DNA of 64,000 nucleotides from Arthrobacter sp. PsM3. Lineage in GTDB: Bacteria > Actinomycetota > Actinomycetes > Actinomycetales > Micrococcaceae. The stretch is from NCBI RefSeq assembly GCF_030433895.1, contig NZ_JARUXE010000005.1, positions 62,001 to 126,000 on the forward strand. The letters run 5' to 3'. The position numbers were made by a program, and so were the translations under genes. A model generated the notes under the pieces. The model saw only the letters and a list, made by a program, of their open reading frames with translations, was not told the DNA's origin and ran no database searches. This document shows positions 47,429-56,194 of the stretch, piece by piece (positions within the stretch are counted from its first letter, which is position 1; each line of letters starts with the position of its first letter).

Positions 47429-48679
47429 ATGACTGGTCACGTTGTGCAGATGGAAGAACGCCGTCGTGCGCCGCTGGGTGCGTCCTACTGGAAGCTGTGG
47501 ACCTCATCCGGGCTGTCCAACCTCGCGGACGGCGTCTTCAAGATCGCGCTGCCGCTGCTGGCGATTCAGCTCACCCAGTCACCCACGCTGATTGCCGGGC
47601 TGAGCGTCGCAGCGACGCTTCCCTGGCTTCTCTTCGCCCTGACTGCCGGAGCCCTGGCCGACCGGCTGGACCGGCGCAAGCTGATGTTGTGGGCCAACCT
47701 CAGCCGCGCGATGCTGCCCGCCTTGCTGGCCGCCGTCATCCTGCTGGATTTCGGCACCATTTGGGCCCTGTACGTTGTCGCCCTGATGGTGGGCGTGGCT
47801 GAAACGCTCTACGATACCTCCGCGCAGTCGATCATGCCCCAGGTGGTGCACCGGGATCAGCTGTCGCGCGCCAACGGCCGCCTCTACGCCGTCGAACTCA
47901 CCGCCAACCAGTTCGTGGGTCCCCCACTGGGCGGGCTGCTGGTGGCCATCGGCGTCACTGCAGGCCTCGCGGTGCCGGCGGCACTGTGGCTTGCGGCCGT
48001 CGGTGGCCTGCTCCTGGTCCCGGGGGCTTTTCGGACAGAACGGGAGCAGAAGACAACTCTGCGGTTCGACATTGGCGAAGGTTTGCGGTTCCTCTGGAAC
48101 CAAAAGATCCTCCGCACGCTCGCGGTGATGACCGGGGTGTTCAACTTCGCATCCAGCGCGGCATTCGCGGTCCTGGTGCTGTTTGCCGTGGGCCCGGCTT
48201 CAGCAATGAAGCTGTCCGAAGTGGGGTTCGGCGTGCTTTTGACGGCCTCCGCTCTCGGCGCCTTCGTTGGCTCCTTCATCTCCGAATGGGCGGAGGCCAA
48301 GCTGGGCCGGTCGAAGTCCCTGGCGCTCACGATCTTCGGGAGCGCGCTGTTAGTAGGCGCGCCCGCCATGACCGACAACCCCTATGTTCTCGGCCCCATC
48401 CTCTTTGTCGGCGGCATGCTGATCATGCTGTGGAACGTCATCACCGTCTCCCTGCGCCAGCGCATTGCCCCCAACCGCTTGCTGGGCAGAGTCAACAGCG
48501 CCTACCGCCTGCTGGCGTGGGGCACGATGCCGCTGGGTGCAGCAGCGGGCGGTCTGCTGGCGCAATGGCTGGGCCTGCAGGCCATGTTCGGCATCATGGG
48601 GGTGCTGACCCTCGCACTGCTCGGGATGATGCCGATCCTCACGGACAAGGCGATCGCCGCGGCCGACGTCGAATCCTAA
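47429..48679 (+). CDS. MFS transporter, DHA3/multidrug-type
   Basis: The 416-residue protein has 12 hydrophobic helices. It carries the LADGVFKIALPLLAIQLTQS and ALADRLDRRKLMLWANL loop motifs of the DHA3/enterobactin exporter-like group (MFS_3), and QRIAPNRLLGRVNSAYRLL late in the protein. It probably exports a drug or natural product. ATG 47429 is chosen; ATG 47411 six codons upstream is possible. Confidence 0.87.
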   Translation: MTGHVVQMEERRRAPLGASYWKLWTSSGLSNLADGVFKIALPLLAIQLTQSPTLIAGLSVAATLPWLLFALTAGALADRLDRRKLMLWANLSRAMLPALLAAVILLDFGTIWALYVVALMVGVAETLYDTSAQSIMPQVVHRDQLSRANGRLYAVELTANQFVGPPLGGLLVAIGVTAGLAVPAALWLAAVGGLLLVPGAFRTEREQKTTLRFDIGEGLRFLWNQKILRTLAVMTGVFNFASSAAFAVLVLFAVGPASAMKLSEVGFGVLLTASALGAFVGSFISEWAEAKLGRSKSLALTIFGSALLVGAPAMTDNPYVLGPILFVGGMLIMLWNVITVSLRQRIAPNRLLGRVNSAYRLLAWGTMPLGAAAGGLLAQWLGLQAMFGIMGVLTLALLGMMPILTDKAIAAADVES

Positions 48680-48851
48680 GTTGTACTGGGCCTTTCCGGC
48701 TTCCGCGTGGCCGTTGCGAGGGGCCAAACGGTCGACTTTTCCCCGCTACCGCTGCATTCGAGGCCGTGGTACGTTCAGCGTGATCAGGATGTCCGAACGG
48801 GCCCCTATCCAGCCCGGCTCCTGGCGCAACCCCAGAAAGCAGAGGCGAACG

Positions 48852-49112
48852 ATGCCAACATTAATGATCTTCCACGAAGTCGACGACGTTGAGCACTGGC
48901 TCAGCTCAACAAAAAGGCAAGACGTCTTCGGCCCTCTCGGCATAACGGTTCGAACGTTCATCGACCCGGCCAAGAGCCACCGTGTAGGCCTGATCGTCGA
49001 AGTCCCCGATATGGGAACTTTCCAGCGAATCATGGAGTCCGAAGAGGCGGCCGAAGCGATGAAATTCGACGGCGTCCGCCCGGAAACACTCCTGACGCTG
49101 GTCGAGCCTTAG
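48852..49112 (+). CDS. Hypothetical small protein (86 residues)
   Basis: The product (MPTLMIFHEVDDVEHWLSST to DGVRPETLLTLVEP) has alternating strands and helices like ferredoxin-like alpha/beta-barrel monooxygenase or stress proteins: FHEVDDVEHWL, then VGLIVEVPDMGTFQRIM and SEEAAEAMKFDGV. AGAGG precedes ATG 48852. No known name; function unknown. Confidence 0.75.
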   Translation: MPTLMIFHEVDDVEHWLSSTKRQDVFGPLGITVRTFIDPAKSHRVGLIVEVPDMGTFQRIMESEEAAEAMKFDGVRPETLLTLVEP

Positions 49113-49152
49113 GCACCCCCAGGCACGGTCCTGGTTCCCGCTGCAGGGATGT

Positions 49153-49180
49153 CCCCGGCGGAGTTCCCCGCCGTCCGGGG
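49153..49180 (+). terminator. Possible terminator hairpin
   Basis: CCCCGG (49153-49158) pairs with CCGGGG (49175-49180), with CGG/CCG pairing inside and one bulge. It begins 40 bp after the stop of the 86-residue gene. Confidence 0.35.
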
Positions 49181-49237
49181 CGGCGCGTGGGACCGCGGAA
49201 CAACTCCGCCACCGGTATCCGGTGGAGAATGGAACGC

Positions 49238-49822
49238 ATGACCCTCACGACGTTCGCCCTTGTCCGCCATGGCCAGACGGACTGGAACGCTCAGCGCCGG
49301 CTGCAGGGGTCCACCGACATTCCACTGAACGACGTCGGCCGCGGCCAGTCGCGCGACGCCGTCGCCGTCCTATCCGGCTACGAGTGGGACGCGATTGTGT
49401 CGTCGCCGCTGAGCCGCGCCGCGGAAACCGCCGATCTCATTGCGGCAGGACTGGGACTCGGCCTCGTCCGCCGCGTACCGGAGCTCACCGAACGCAGCTT
49501 CGGGCCCGCCGAGGGCCTGCAGGACGGCCCCGAACTGGACGCGCTGCGCATCCCCGACGGATTCCGTGGCGCAGAAAGCGTGGATGGTGCAGCCCGCCGC
49601 GGGCTCGCCGCGCTCGAAGCTCTCGCCGAGGAGTTCCGCGGCCGCCGCGTCCTGGTGGTGGCCCACGGCTCCCTTATCCGCGTGAGCCTCAGCCGTGCTA
49701 TGGGCCGCACCCTGCACGGCATCGACAACACCGCGCTCAACCTGGCCCACCACGATCCCGTTGACGGCTGGCAGCTCGAATTCTTCAACGGCGAGCGCCT
49801 TGTCGCCGGTATTCCGGCCTAA
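49238..49822 (+). CDS. Histidine phosphatase family protein
   Basis: The 194-residue protein has the phosphoglycerate-mutase-like motif FALVRHGQTDWNAQRRLQG with the catalytic His, SSPLSRAAETADLI, a Glu in ELTERSFGPAEG and the second His in VLVVAHGSLIRV. It removes phosphate from small substrates; specificity unknown. GGAG is 10 bases before ATG 49238; ATG 49229 is alternative. Confidence 0.9.
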   Translation: MTLTTFALVRHGQTDWNAQRRLQGSTDIPLNDVGRGQSRDAVAVLSGYEWDAIVSSPLSRAAETADLIAAGLGLGLVRRVPELTERSFGPAEGLQDGPELDALRIPDGFRGAESVDGAARRGLAALEALAEEFRGRRVLVVAHGSLIRVSLSRAMGRTLHGIDNTALNLAHHDPVDGWQLEFFNGERLVAGIPA

Positions 49823-50038
49823 TCCGCACCGACCTAGGTCCGGGACCACCCACTCCGCAGCACTGTACTCCGCACCACATGGCAGGCGTCCAATGAATCG
49901 CCAGCGGCCCCAGACGCCGCCGCGGAAACAGCGCCGAACGCATAGCCCGACAGCTCGGCGACCCGCCAGGGCTTCCCTGCGCAAGTCACCAGGCAGCGGC
50001 AAAACCATTGATTAGCGACTGTTACCGACATATCGTTA

Positions 50039-50053
50039 ACTATCGCCGATAGT
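50039..50053. promoter_or_regulatory. PadR-type operator
   Basis: ACTATCG-C-CGATAGT is a perfect 7+1+7 inverted repeat directly before the PadR gene, with a second ATATCG half site 14 bp upstream (about 50028). PadR proteins often bind TATCG-type dyads in their own promoters. Confidence 0.6.
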
Positions 50054-50061
50054 CGGCGTTC

Positions 50062-50700
50062 ATGATGAAAATGCAGACGAAGTGGAAGGACGATGCCGTT
50101 ATGAAAGGCGACGATGAATGCACAGACCACGGGCCCGCGCTGGGACGCTTCGGGCGCAACAGGAGCGGTCGCGGACCCCACGGACACGGCGGCTTTGGGC
50201 CGGGCCGCGGGTTCGGGCCAGAATTCGGCCCGGGCTTTGGCCCCGGATTGGGCCCTGGCGGTTCGCGCCGGGCCAACAGGGGCGATGTCCGTTCGGCAAT
50301 TCTTTCCCTCCTGGCGGAATCACCTTCCAACGGCTACGGCCTGATCAAGACAATCGATGAAAAGACCTCTGGGGCCTGGCGCCCGAGTCCGGGCTCCGTA
50401 TACCCGACGCTGCAACAGCTCGTTGATGAAGGACTCATCGAGCCGGTTGGTGACAGCCGGCGCACTGAGTTCGTGCTCACCGATGCGGGTAGGGCTTACG
50501 TGGCCGAGCACGCAGAGGAGCTGGGGAACGCGTGGAACATCGACCCCCAGGGATCCGGCCCGGCGTTCCACCAGAGTGTAGGAAAACTGATGGGGGTCAT
50601 CCACCAGTTCCGCTTTTCGGCCACCGAGGAACAGCGCAAGGCCGCGATGGAAAAAATCGATGAAACCCGCCGCGCGCTCTACCTCATCCTCGCCGAATGA
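50062..50700 (+). CDS. PadR-family regulator with Gly-rich N-terminus
   Basis: The protein has a winged-helix PadR domain: VRSAILSLLAESPSNGYGLI, then WRPSPGSVYPTLQQLVDEGL and RRTEFVLTDAGRAYV, and a C-terminal dimer helix. Before it lies a Gly/Phe/Pro-rich stretch of about 35 residues with FGP repeats. From 50062 it has 212 residues; ATG 50101 with GGAAGGA 11 bases upstream is also likely and would free the operator from the leader. No transporter is adjacent, so its target beyond itself is unclear. Confidence 0.85.
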   Translation: MMKMQTKWKDDAVMKGDDECTDHGPALGRFGRNRSGRGPHGHGGFGPGRGFGPEFGPGFGPGLGPGGSRRANRGDVRSAILSLLAESPSNGYGLIKTIDEKTSGAWRPSPGSVYPTLQQLVDEGLIEPVGDSRRTEFVLTDAGRAYVAEHAEELGNAWNIDPQGSGPAFHQSVGKLMGVIHQFRFSATEEQRKAAMEKIDETRRALYLILAE

Positions 50701-50753
50701 CACTGCCGACCTCCGCTGGATCCGCCGCCCAGCCGGGGAGCACTTGAACTGAG

Positions 50754-52136
50754 TCAATGGCCGGGTCCGGTAACGATCTTGTTCCGTTCTGATTCGTGCG
50801 CGCCGCCCTTCTTCGCCAGCGTGGTGCACGCCTCTTCGATGTCTCGGGCGAGCGTGTCGACGTGCTCGCGGCTCATCGTTTGTTTGACCAAGGCCCGCAT
50901 GATCGTCACGTTTTGGGCGTTCGGCGGCAGGGTGTAGGCCGGCACCATCCAGCCGCGCTCGGCCGAGAGCTGCCAGGCGATGTCGAACTCGTTGTATCCG
51001 GGGTCGGCGGCTAGCCGGAACGCGACCAGGGGAAGTTGCTCCTCGGCGGCGCCGATGATCTCGAACCGGCCCACCGCGTCCAGCTTCTCGGCAAGGACGC
51101 GGGCGTTGGTCTGCATGTTACGCATGATGTAGGTGTAGCCGGCGCGACCATAGCGCACGAGATTGTAGTACTGGGCGATGACCATCGCCGAGCCGGTGGA
51201 GAAGTTCAGGGTGAAGGTCGAGTCGGTCTTGCCAAGGTAGTTCTCCTCGAAGACGAGGTCCTTGGCCAGGTCGGCCTTCTCCCGGAAGATCAGCCAGCCG
51301 ATGCCGGGATAGACCAGTCCGAACTTGTGCCCGGAGACATTGATGGATCGGACCTGTTCGAGCCGGAAATCCCATTCGGAGTCCGGGTAGAGGAAGGGCC
51401 AGACGAACCCCCCGCTGGCCCCGTCCACGTGCAACGGTACATCCAGGCCTCGCTCGTGCTTGATCCGGAGGAGCAGGTCGTTGATGCCGGCGATGTCGTC
51501 TTTGTGCCCGGTGAACGTCGTACCCAGCACGGCTGCGACGCCGATGGTGTTCTCATCGACATGGGCCTGCACATCGTCCGGGCCGATCGTATACTTCCCG
51601 GGCTTCAGCGGCACGATCCGTGGCTCGACGTCGAAGTAGCGGCAGAACTTCTCCCACACGACATGCACGTCGCCGCCGAACACCAGGTTCGGGCTCGACG
51701 TCGACGCGCCGGCGGCCTCGCGACGCTTCCGCCAGTTCCACTTCAGGGACAGACCGCCGAGCATGATCGCCTCGGACGACCCCTGGGTCCGGGCTCCCGT
51801 CGTCTCGCCCGGCGCGTGGAAGAGGTCGGCGAGCATCCGAATGCAGCGCTGCTCGATCTCGGCCGTGCGGGGATATTCGGCGTGGTCGATAAAGTTGCGG
51901 TGCAGGTTCGCAGCGATGATCTGCTGGGCCTGCGGCTCCATCCATGTGGTGACGAAGGTCGCCAGGTTCCGGGCCGGGTCACCCTCCAGCGCCAGATCCT
52001 CCGCCACCAGCCGCAAAGCGTCCTGGGCAGGAATCCCGGTCTCCGGGAACTCCCGGCTCGGTACCTCCTGGGTGACGAATCGGTTGCCAAACAGGGCCAC
52101 GTCGGCATCCGCCGGCTGGAAATTTAGTGACATCAC
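50754..52136 (-). CDS. gadB: Glutamate decarboxylase (PLP-dependent)
   Basis: The 460-residue enzyme has the group II decarboxylase features PLHVDGASGGFVWPFLYPDS and INVSGHKFGLVYPGIGWLIF, with the PLP-binding Lys in SGHKFG. It converts glutamate to GABA and uses a proton. GGAGGAG precedes ATG 52136. It is the last gene of an operon with a membrane protein and a ClC-family protein. No glutamate/GABA antiporter gene is in the window. Confidence 0.93.
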   Translation of the reverse strand: MMSLNFQPADADVALFGNRFVTQEVPSREFPETGIPAQDALRLVAEDLALEGDPARNLATFVTTWMEPQAQQIIAANLHRNFIDHAEYPRTAEIEQRCIRMLADLFHAPGETTGARTQGSSEAIMLGGLSLKWNWRKRREAAGASTSSPNLVFGGDVHVVWEKFCRYFDVEPRIVPLKPGKYTIGPDDVQAHVDENTIGVAAVLGTTFTGHKDDIAGINDLLLRIKHERGLDVPLHVDGASGGFVWPFLYPDSEWDFRLEQVRSINVSGHKFGLVYPGIGWLIFREKADLAKDLVFEENYLGKTDSTFTLNFSTGSAMVIAQYYNLVRYGRAGYTYIMRNMQTNARVLAEKLDAVGRFEIIGAAEEQLPLVAFRLAADPGYNEFDIAWQLSAERGWMVPAYTLPPNAQNVTIMRALVKQTMSREHVDTLARDIEEACTTLAKKGGAHESERNKIVTGPGH

Positions 52137-52167
52137 TTCTCCTCCTTCAGGGACTGCTGATCAGACG

Positions 52168-52878
52168 TTACGGATGAGTTTCCCGGTTTGCAGGAACCGA
52201 GGTGTCGGTGGATTCCGGACTCAGCATCAGAATCGCGCCGGTCAGGAAGCAGAGGGCTCCCACGAGCGTGCCGAGATTGGACACCTCGGCGTTCCAGACA
52301 TCGCCGCTCGACGGTATGACAAAGGCCGCGACGGCCGAGATCCCGAACGCAACAGAGCCGGCCACGTTGACCACGCCGATCTTCCACGCCCGGGGCCTGG
52401 GCCTGGGCCGGCCGGCAAACCCGACGCGACCGGCATCCCGCAACGCCACACCGCCTGCAATGAGGAAGGCGACTGAACCCAGAGCATCGGGTCGCCACAC
52501 CCGCTGCTCGGTCAGCGCCGCGCTGAGATTGTCCCGCACTGCGTTTCCCGTACTCCAGTTGAACCACAGGGTCCCGGCAAGTTGAATCCCGCCGGCGAGC
52601 CAGGCGAGATTCCGCGGCGCCCATACCCATAACAAATGGCGCCGCGTGGCAACCACGGCCGGGAGGGCGTCCACGGCTTCGCGGTACTGCAGGAACGCTG
52701 CACAGGTGAAGAACAGCGAACCGACGAAGAATGTGACTGCACACCAGCGCAATCCCACGGCCTCGGAGTAGAACGGCATCGCCCCCAAGGCGAACAGGCT
52801 CGAGCCAATGATGAACAGCCAGGCGATCCACCGGTCCCGTACGGGCGAACGACCTGCGCTCGAGATCTCATTTCGCAT
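52168..52878 (-). CDS. Membrane protein with YrhK-like domain
   Basis: The 236-residue protein has six to seven hydrophobic helices in two similar halves: WIAWLFIIGSSLFALGAMPF with GLRWCAVTFFVGSLFF, and ALGSVAFLIAGGVALRD with TLVGALCFLTGAILML. The first half is like the YrhK domain, a poorly known membrane domain. It sits between the ClC gene (11-bp overlap) and gadB (31 bp), so it is in the same transcript. Role unknown; acid stress is inferred from neighbours. Confidence 0.78.
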   Translation of the reverse strand: MRNEISSAGRSPVRDRWIAWLFIIGSSLFALGAMPFYSEAVGLRWCAVTFFVGSLFFTCAAFLQYREAVDALPAVVATRRHLLWVWAPRNLAWLAGGIQLAGTLWFNWSTGNAVRDNLSAALTEQRVWRPDALGSVAFLIAGGVALRDAGRVGFAGRPRPRPRAWKIGVVNVAGSVAFGISAVAAFVIPSSGDVWNAEVSNLGTLVGALCFLTGAILMLSPESTDTSVPANRETHP

Positions 52879-54247
52879 GGTCGGTCCTCGAGGGAGCCCG
52901 ACGCTGCACCTTGCCGGCATCGTCAGGGGCCACTGACGCCGTCGGGCCCGGGCCCGGGAGCACATTGGTGATCACGAAGGCCACCGCCACAGCCACCACC
53001 ACCTGGGGTGTTACAGCCACACCGTCCACACCCAGCAGCAGCGTGGCCAGCAGCGTAGACGTCAGCGGCAGCCGCAGCATGGCTGCGCACATGGCTCCCA
53101 TGCCCATGCCGATCCCTGCCGCGAGATTCATTCCGGGCAACCCGCTCGCAGCAATGCCGAGCGCCGCACCAATGAACATCGACGGGAACACCGGCCCGCC
53201 ACGAAATGCGCTCAGGGAGAGCCCGTAGACAAGGGTCTTGCAAGCGACCAGCAGGACCAACACCGCAAGCGAGTAGTCCGCGGCGTGTCCGACCAGCTCC
53301 GGAAGTGCGTCCTGCCCCGAGAACAACACCTGCGTGAAGCTGTGCCCCGAGATCAACTGGTACGCCATCGCGGCAAGACCGATCAGCAAGCCCAGCGCAG
53401 GCGTCACCAGCACCCGGTTCAGATGCACGACCGGCCGAAGCGACAGTGCGACCCGGCGGATCAGCCATCCCAGCAGCGCGCCGGCCGCACCCATGACCAC
53501 CGCCCAGCCCATCGTCGCCACTGTCGGCGGCACCGCAGGCGGCACCACAGGCAGCGCCAGCGAGAAGCTGCCCAGCCCGGTCCAGCCGTCCAGTCCGACG
53601 AACACCAGCGCGCCGACGCCGGAAGCGAGCAGCCCGGGCAGGGCCACCAGACTCAGCGTCATTCCCCCGATCCCGGCGGCCTCCATGATCAGGAATGCAC
53701 CGAGCACGGGAGACCCGAGCAGGGTACTTATCGCCGCGAAGCTGCCGGCCGACGCCATGATCGTCAGCGACATCGGCGGAGCCTCCTTCTTCACCAGGTG
53801 CACGGCCAGCGCCCCGAGGCCGCCACCGATCGCGATCAGCGGCCCCTCGGGTCCGAGCACCGCACCCAGGCTGAGCGTGGTCAGCGCCGCGAGAACGATG
53901 CCCGCGAGCTCACGACCGCTGGGCGGACCACCGCCCGTCTTGAATCCGAAGGCGGGTGAGTGGCCCCCGGTTCCCGGCAAATACCGGATGGTCAACGCCG
54001 TCAGCAGCCCACACAGCACCAACCATGGAACCGGCCACCACGCAGGAACAGCACCCCCGAGGACTTGATTCGGCAGTCCGACGAAAACGAACCGCTGCAC
54101 CGCCCCAACCAAAGCGAGAAAACCGTACGCAATGACCGAGATGGGAAAGCCCAAGACCGCTGCCAGCACGAGCGCGGCGATGTACGGCCTGGAACGAATC
54201 ACGGCGACCGGATCGATACTGGGCGGGGGCGCGGCAGGCTCGCTCAT
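52868..54247 (-). CDS. ClC-family chloride channel or Cl-/H+ antiporter
   Basis: The 459-residue protein has the ClC selectivity motifs PGTGGHSPAFG, GAVLGPEGPLIAIG (with the gating Glu) and FRGGPVFPSMFIGAALG. By eye, the Glu pair after helix H of E. coli ClC reads IMEAAG here, so the proton-transfer Glu may be replaced by Ala; if so it may be a channel. I chose ATG 54247 because the first family helix follows; 28 more codons are open upstream. In E. coli, ClC proteins balance charge during glutamate-dependent acid resistance, matching the gadB linkage. Confidence 0.88.
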   Translation of the reverse strand: MSEPAAPPPSIDPVAVIRSRPYIAALVLAAVLGFPISVIAYGFLALVGAVQRFVFVGLPNQVLGGAVPAWWPVPWLVLCGLLTALTIRYLPGTGGHSPAFGFKTGGGPPSGRELAGIVLAALTTLSLGAVLGPEGPLIAIGGGLGALAVHLVKKEAPPMSLTIMASAGSFAAISTLLGSPVLGAFLIMEAAGIGGMTLSLVALPGLLASGVGALVFVGLDGWTGLGSFSLALPVVPPAVPPTVATMGWAVVMGAAGALLGWLIRRVALSLRPVVHLNRVLVTPALGLLIGLAAMAYQLISGHSFTQVLFSGQDALPELVGHAADYSLAVLVLLVACKTLVYGLSLSAFRGGPVFPSMFIGAALGIAASGLPGMNLAAGIGMGMGAMCAAMLRLPLTSTLLATLLLGVDGVAVTPQVVVAVAVAFVITNVLPGPGPTASVAPDDAGKVQRRAPSRTDHAK

Positions 54248-54520
54248 TCCCGGCAACCCGGCGCTCCGGTGACGATTCCGTTGAGCATCCCTCCTCCTTC
54301 CGCTGGCAGTCCGCTTCACGGCGGAAGCCATTAGCGAGGTCGCGCAAGCGATACAGGCCGGTCAATCACACGGTCTCCAAGTTAACGCTCCCGCTGGGGT
54401 CAGTCATCACCCGCTGCGGGTGAAAGAGAACCACTGAACTCCGTGCCCATCAGCGGGCCGAGCGTGCGGCGGCGAGCTGGGATCTCCTTTTGGCCACGTT
54501 GCTGGTGATGACACGGGCCG
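54248..54520. other. Intergenic region upstream of the ClC operon
   Basis: This stretch holds the likely promoter of the minus-strand ClC operon and the 5' side of the duplicated segment that begins at 54521. I see no other convincing gene or hairpin. Confidence 0.45.
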
Positions 54521-54739
54521 GCAGGCATAAGCTGATACCAGAACGTCTTTTCCAGCGCCGGGAAGATCATCGTGGACTCTGAAACCGCCGATGTAATCGA
54601 TCATGATGTCACCACCATCACCTGCGTGTGCGGCAACACCGTCAGCAAGGACGGGTTGATCCAGGCCAACTCGCAAGGCGTCCCCGTCCACAACGGAGAC
54701 AGCGGCCAGGACTGAACCTGGTGAGCGGACGACGGCGGG
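54521..54739 (+). repeat. Duplicated segment, copy A (internally deleted)
   Basis: From GCAGGCATAAGCTGAT through the start region, the coding segment and the post-stop ACCTGGTGAGCGGAC hairpin arm, this copy matches 61245-61669. About 185 bp of the coding part of copy B is missing here. Confidence 0.85.
54572..54715 (+). pseudogene. Truncated copy of the Cys-rich protein gene
   Basis: A GTG at 54572 opens 47 codons (VDSETADVIDHDVTTITCVC and on) almost identical to the first 39 residues of the gene at 61296. After GVPV the frame jumps to the last bases of the gene, giving the tail HNGDSGQD. The second Cys pair (CPSCGRVYC) is lost, so zinc binding is unlikely. The leader and downstream hairpin are kept. 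Confidence 0.8.
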
Positions 54740-54751
54740 GCCTCCCCGCCG
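54733..54751 (+). terminator. Short member of the repeated hairpin family
   Basis: CGGCGGGG (54733-54740), loop CCT and CCCCGCCG (54744-54751) form an 8-bp stem. The left flank GGACGA is kept but the right flank is changed, so this is a shortened form of the family hairpin. Confidence 0.5.
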
Positions 54752-54807
54752 GGGACACTCGACTCCTTGGGCCGGGCCGCGGGAGTGCACCCAACTGAAG
54801 CCCCTTG

Positions 54808-54856
54808 GCGCAAGAGGACGACGGCGGGAGCTTCCCGCCGTCGTCGTCTCTTGCGC
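54808..54856 (-). terminator. Long hairpin of the repeated family, end of the MHS operon
   Basis: A 22-bp stem (GCGCAAGAG plus GACGACGGCGGGA) with a 2-base bulge lies 16 bp after the MHS transporter stop on the minus strand. It probably terminates that operon and may also stop plus-strand transcription from the truncated gene. Confidence 0.7.
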
Positions 54857-54871
54857 TGGGTTCAGTTCACC

Positions 54872-56194
54872 TCAGGCCTGGCGGTACACCTTGCGGGAAA
54901 TGGCCAGGCTAGCAGTGGCGATCACCGCGACGACAACAAGATAGAAGCCCGGCACCAGAAGAGAACCGGTGCTGCCGATCAGCCACGTCAGGATGAAGGG
55001 AGCGAAACCGCCGAAGACGGTGACTCCGATGTTGTACCCCAGGGAGAGTCCCGTTGAGCGGATGCGGGCCGGGAACATCGAGGACATGATGGCCGGCAGC
55101 GGCGCGAAGTAGGCCGTGGCGAGCACTGAGAGCACCAGTTCGACCACGATCATGGTGGGCAGTGCGGGGGCCGCGATGAGCAGCATAAACGCCGGAATCC
55201 CGGCAATCATGGACCCAATGGCCGCCCACGTCATGATTCGGGCCGGTCCCACTTTGTCGGCCAGCATGCCGACGAACGGGGAACCGATGCTCATGACCAC
55301 ACCGAAGATCAGGGTGGAGAGGAATGCCACGGATTTCGGCATCCCGAGATTAACGATCGCGTAGGTGGGCATGAAGAGGGCAATGTAGACGCCCACGGAT
55401 CCCAGCGACACGACGCCGACGATGGCCCCGAGCCGGCCGCCGTTGCCGATGAACGTCTCCCGCAGGGGCGACTTGGACCGTTCCGTGGCCAGGAACTCGG
55501 GCGTTTCCTCCATTTTGGACCGGATGTACCAGCCCACGGGTCCAATGGCCAGCGCGAAGATAAACGGCAGCCGCCAGCCCCAGGAGTCGAGTGCCTGGGT
55601 GCTGAGATAGGTGTTCAGCGCGAACCCGAATATTCCGGCCAGCAGGATGCCGCCGCCCTGGGTGGCAACCTGCCAGCTGCCGTAGAACGCCTTCCGGCTG
55701 GGTGCGTATTCGATCAGGTAGGCCGTGGCCGTGCCGAATTCCCCGCCGGTGGCGAAGCCCTGTAGCAGCCGGGCGACCAGCACCAGGATGCTCGCCGTGA
55801 CGCCGATGGCGGCTGCCGTGGGTGCCACAACAATCAGCAGGGTGCCGACGAACATGACAAGGATGGACACCAGCATGCCGGCCTTGCGGCCGGCCCTGTC
55901 GGCGTAGCGGCCGATGATGATGCCACCGAGCGGGCGCATGATGAAAGACACCCCGAACGAGGCGAAGGCCAACAGCAGCGACGCCGTTTCATTCGTGGTC
56001 GGGAAGAACAGCTTGGAGATGGTGACAGCGAACGTGCCGTAGACGATGAGGTCGAACCATTCGAGCCCGTTGCCGATGGAGGCTGCGACGACGGCTTTGC
56101 GGGCATTACTTTGTTCCAGCGCGAGGGCGGCCGGCGATCGCGTATCGGTGACCTGGTCGCTGGGACCGAGGCTGGGGGCAGTTTGATGGCTCAT
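54872..56194 (-). CDS. MFS transporter, metabolite:H+ symporter (MHS) family
   Basis: The 440-residue protein has 12 helices and the MHS marks GNGLEWFDLIVYGTFAVTIS, GGIIIGRYADRAGRKAGML and LLQGFATGGEFGTATAYLIE. Members carry citrate, ketoglutarate, shikimate or betaines with protons. ATG 56194 overlaps the M20 peptidase gene stop (ATGA), so they are co-translated; its cargo may be the acylated amino acid used by that enzyme. Confidence 0.9.
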   Translation of the reverse strand: MSHQTAPSLGPSDQVTDTRSPAALALEQSNARKAVVAASIGNGLEWFDLIVYGTFAVTISKLFFPTTNETASLLLAFASFGVSFIMRPLGGIIIGRYADRAGRKAGMLVSILVMFVGTLLIVVAPTAAAIGVTASILVLVARLLQGFATGGEFGTATAYLIEYAPSRKAFYGSWQVATQGGGILLAGIFGFALNTYLSTQALDSWGWRLPFIFALAIGPVGWYIRSKMEETPEFLATERSKSPLRETFIGNGGRLGAIVGVVSLGSVGVYIALFMPTYAIVNLGMPKSVAFLSTLIFGVVMSIGSPFVGMLADKVGPARIMTWAAIGSMIAGIPAFMLLIAAPALPTMIVVELVLSVLATAYFAPLPAIMSSMFPARIRSTGLSLGYNIGVTVFGGFAPFILTWLIGSTGSLLVPGFYLVVVAVIATASLAISRKVYRQA

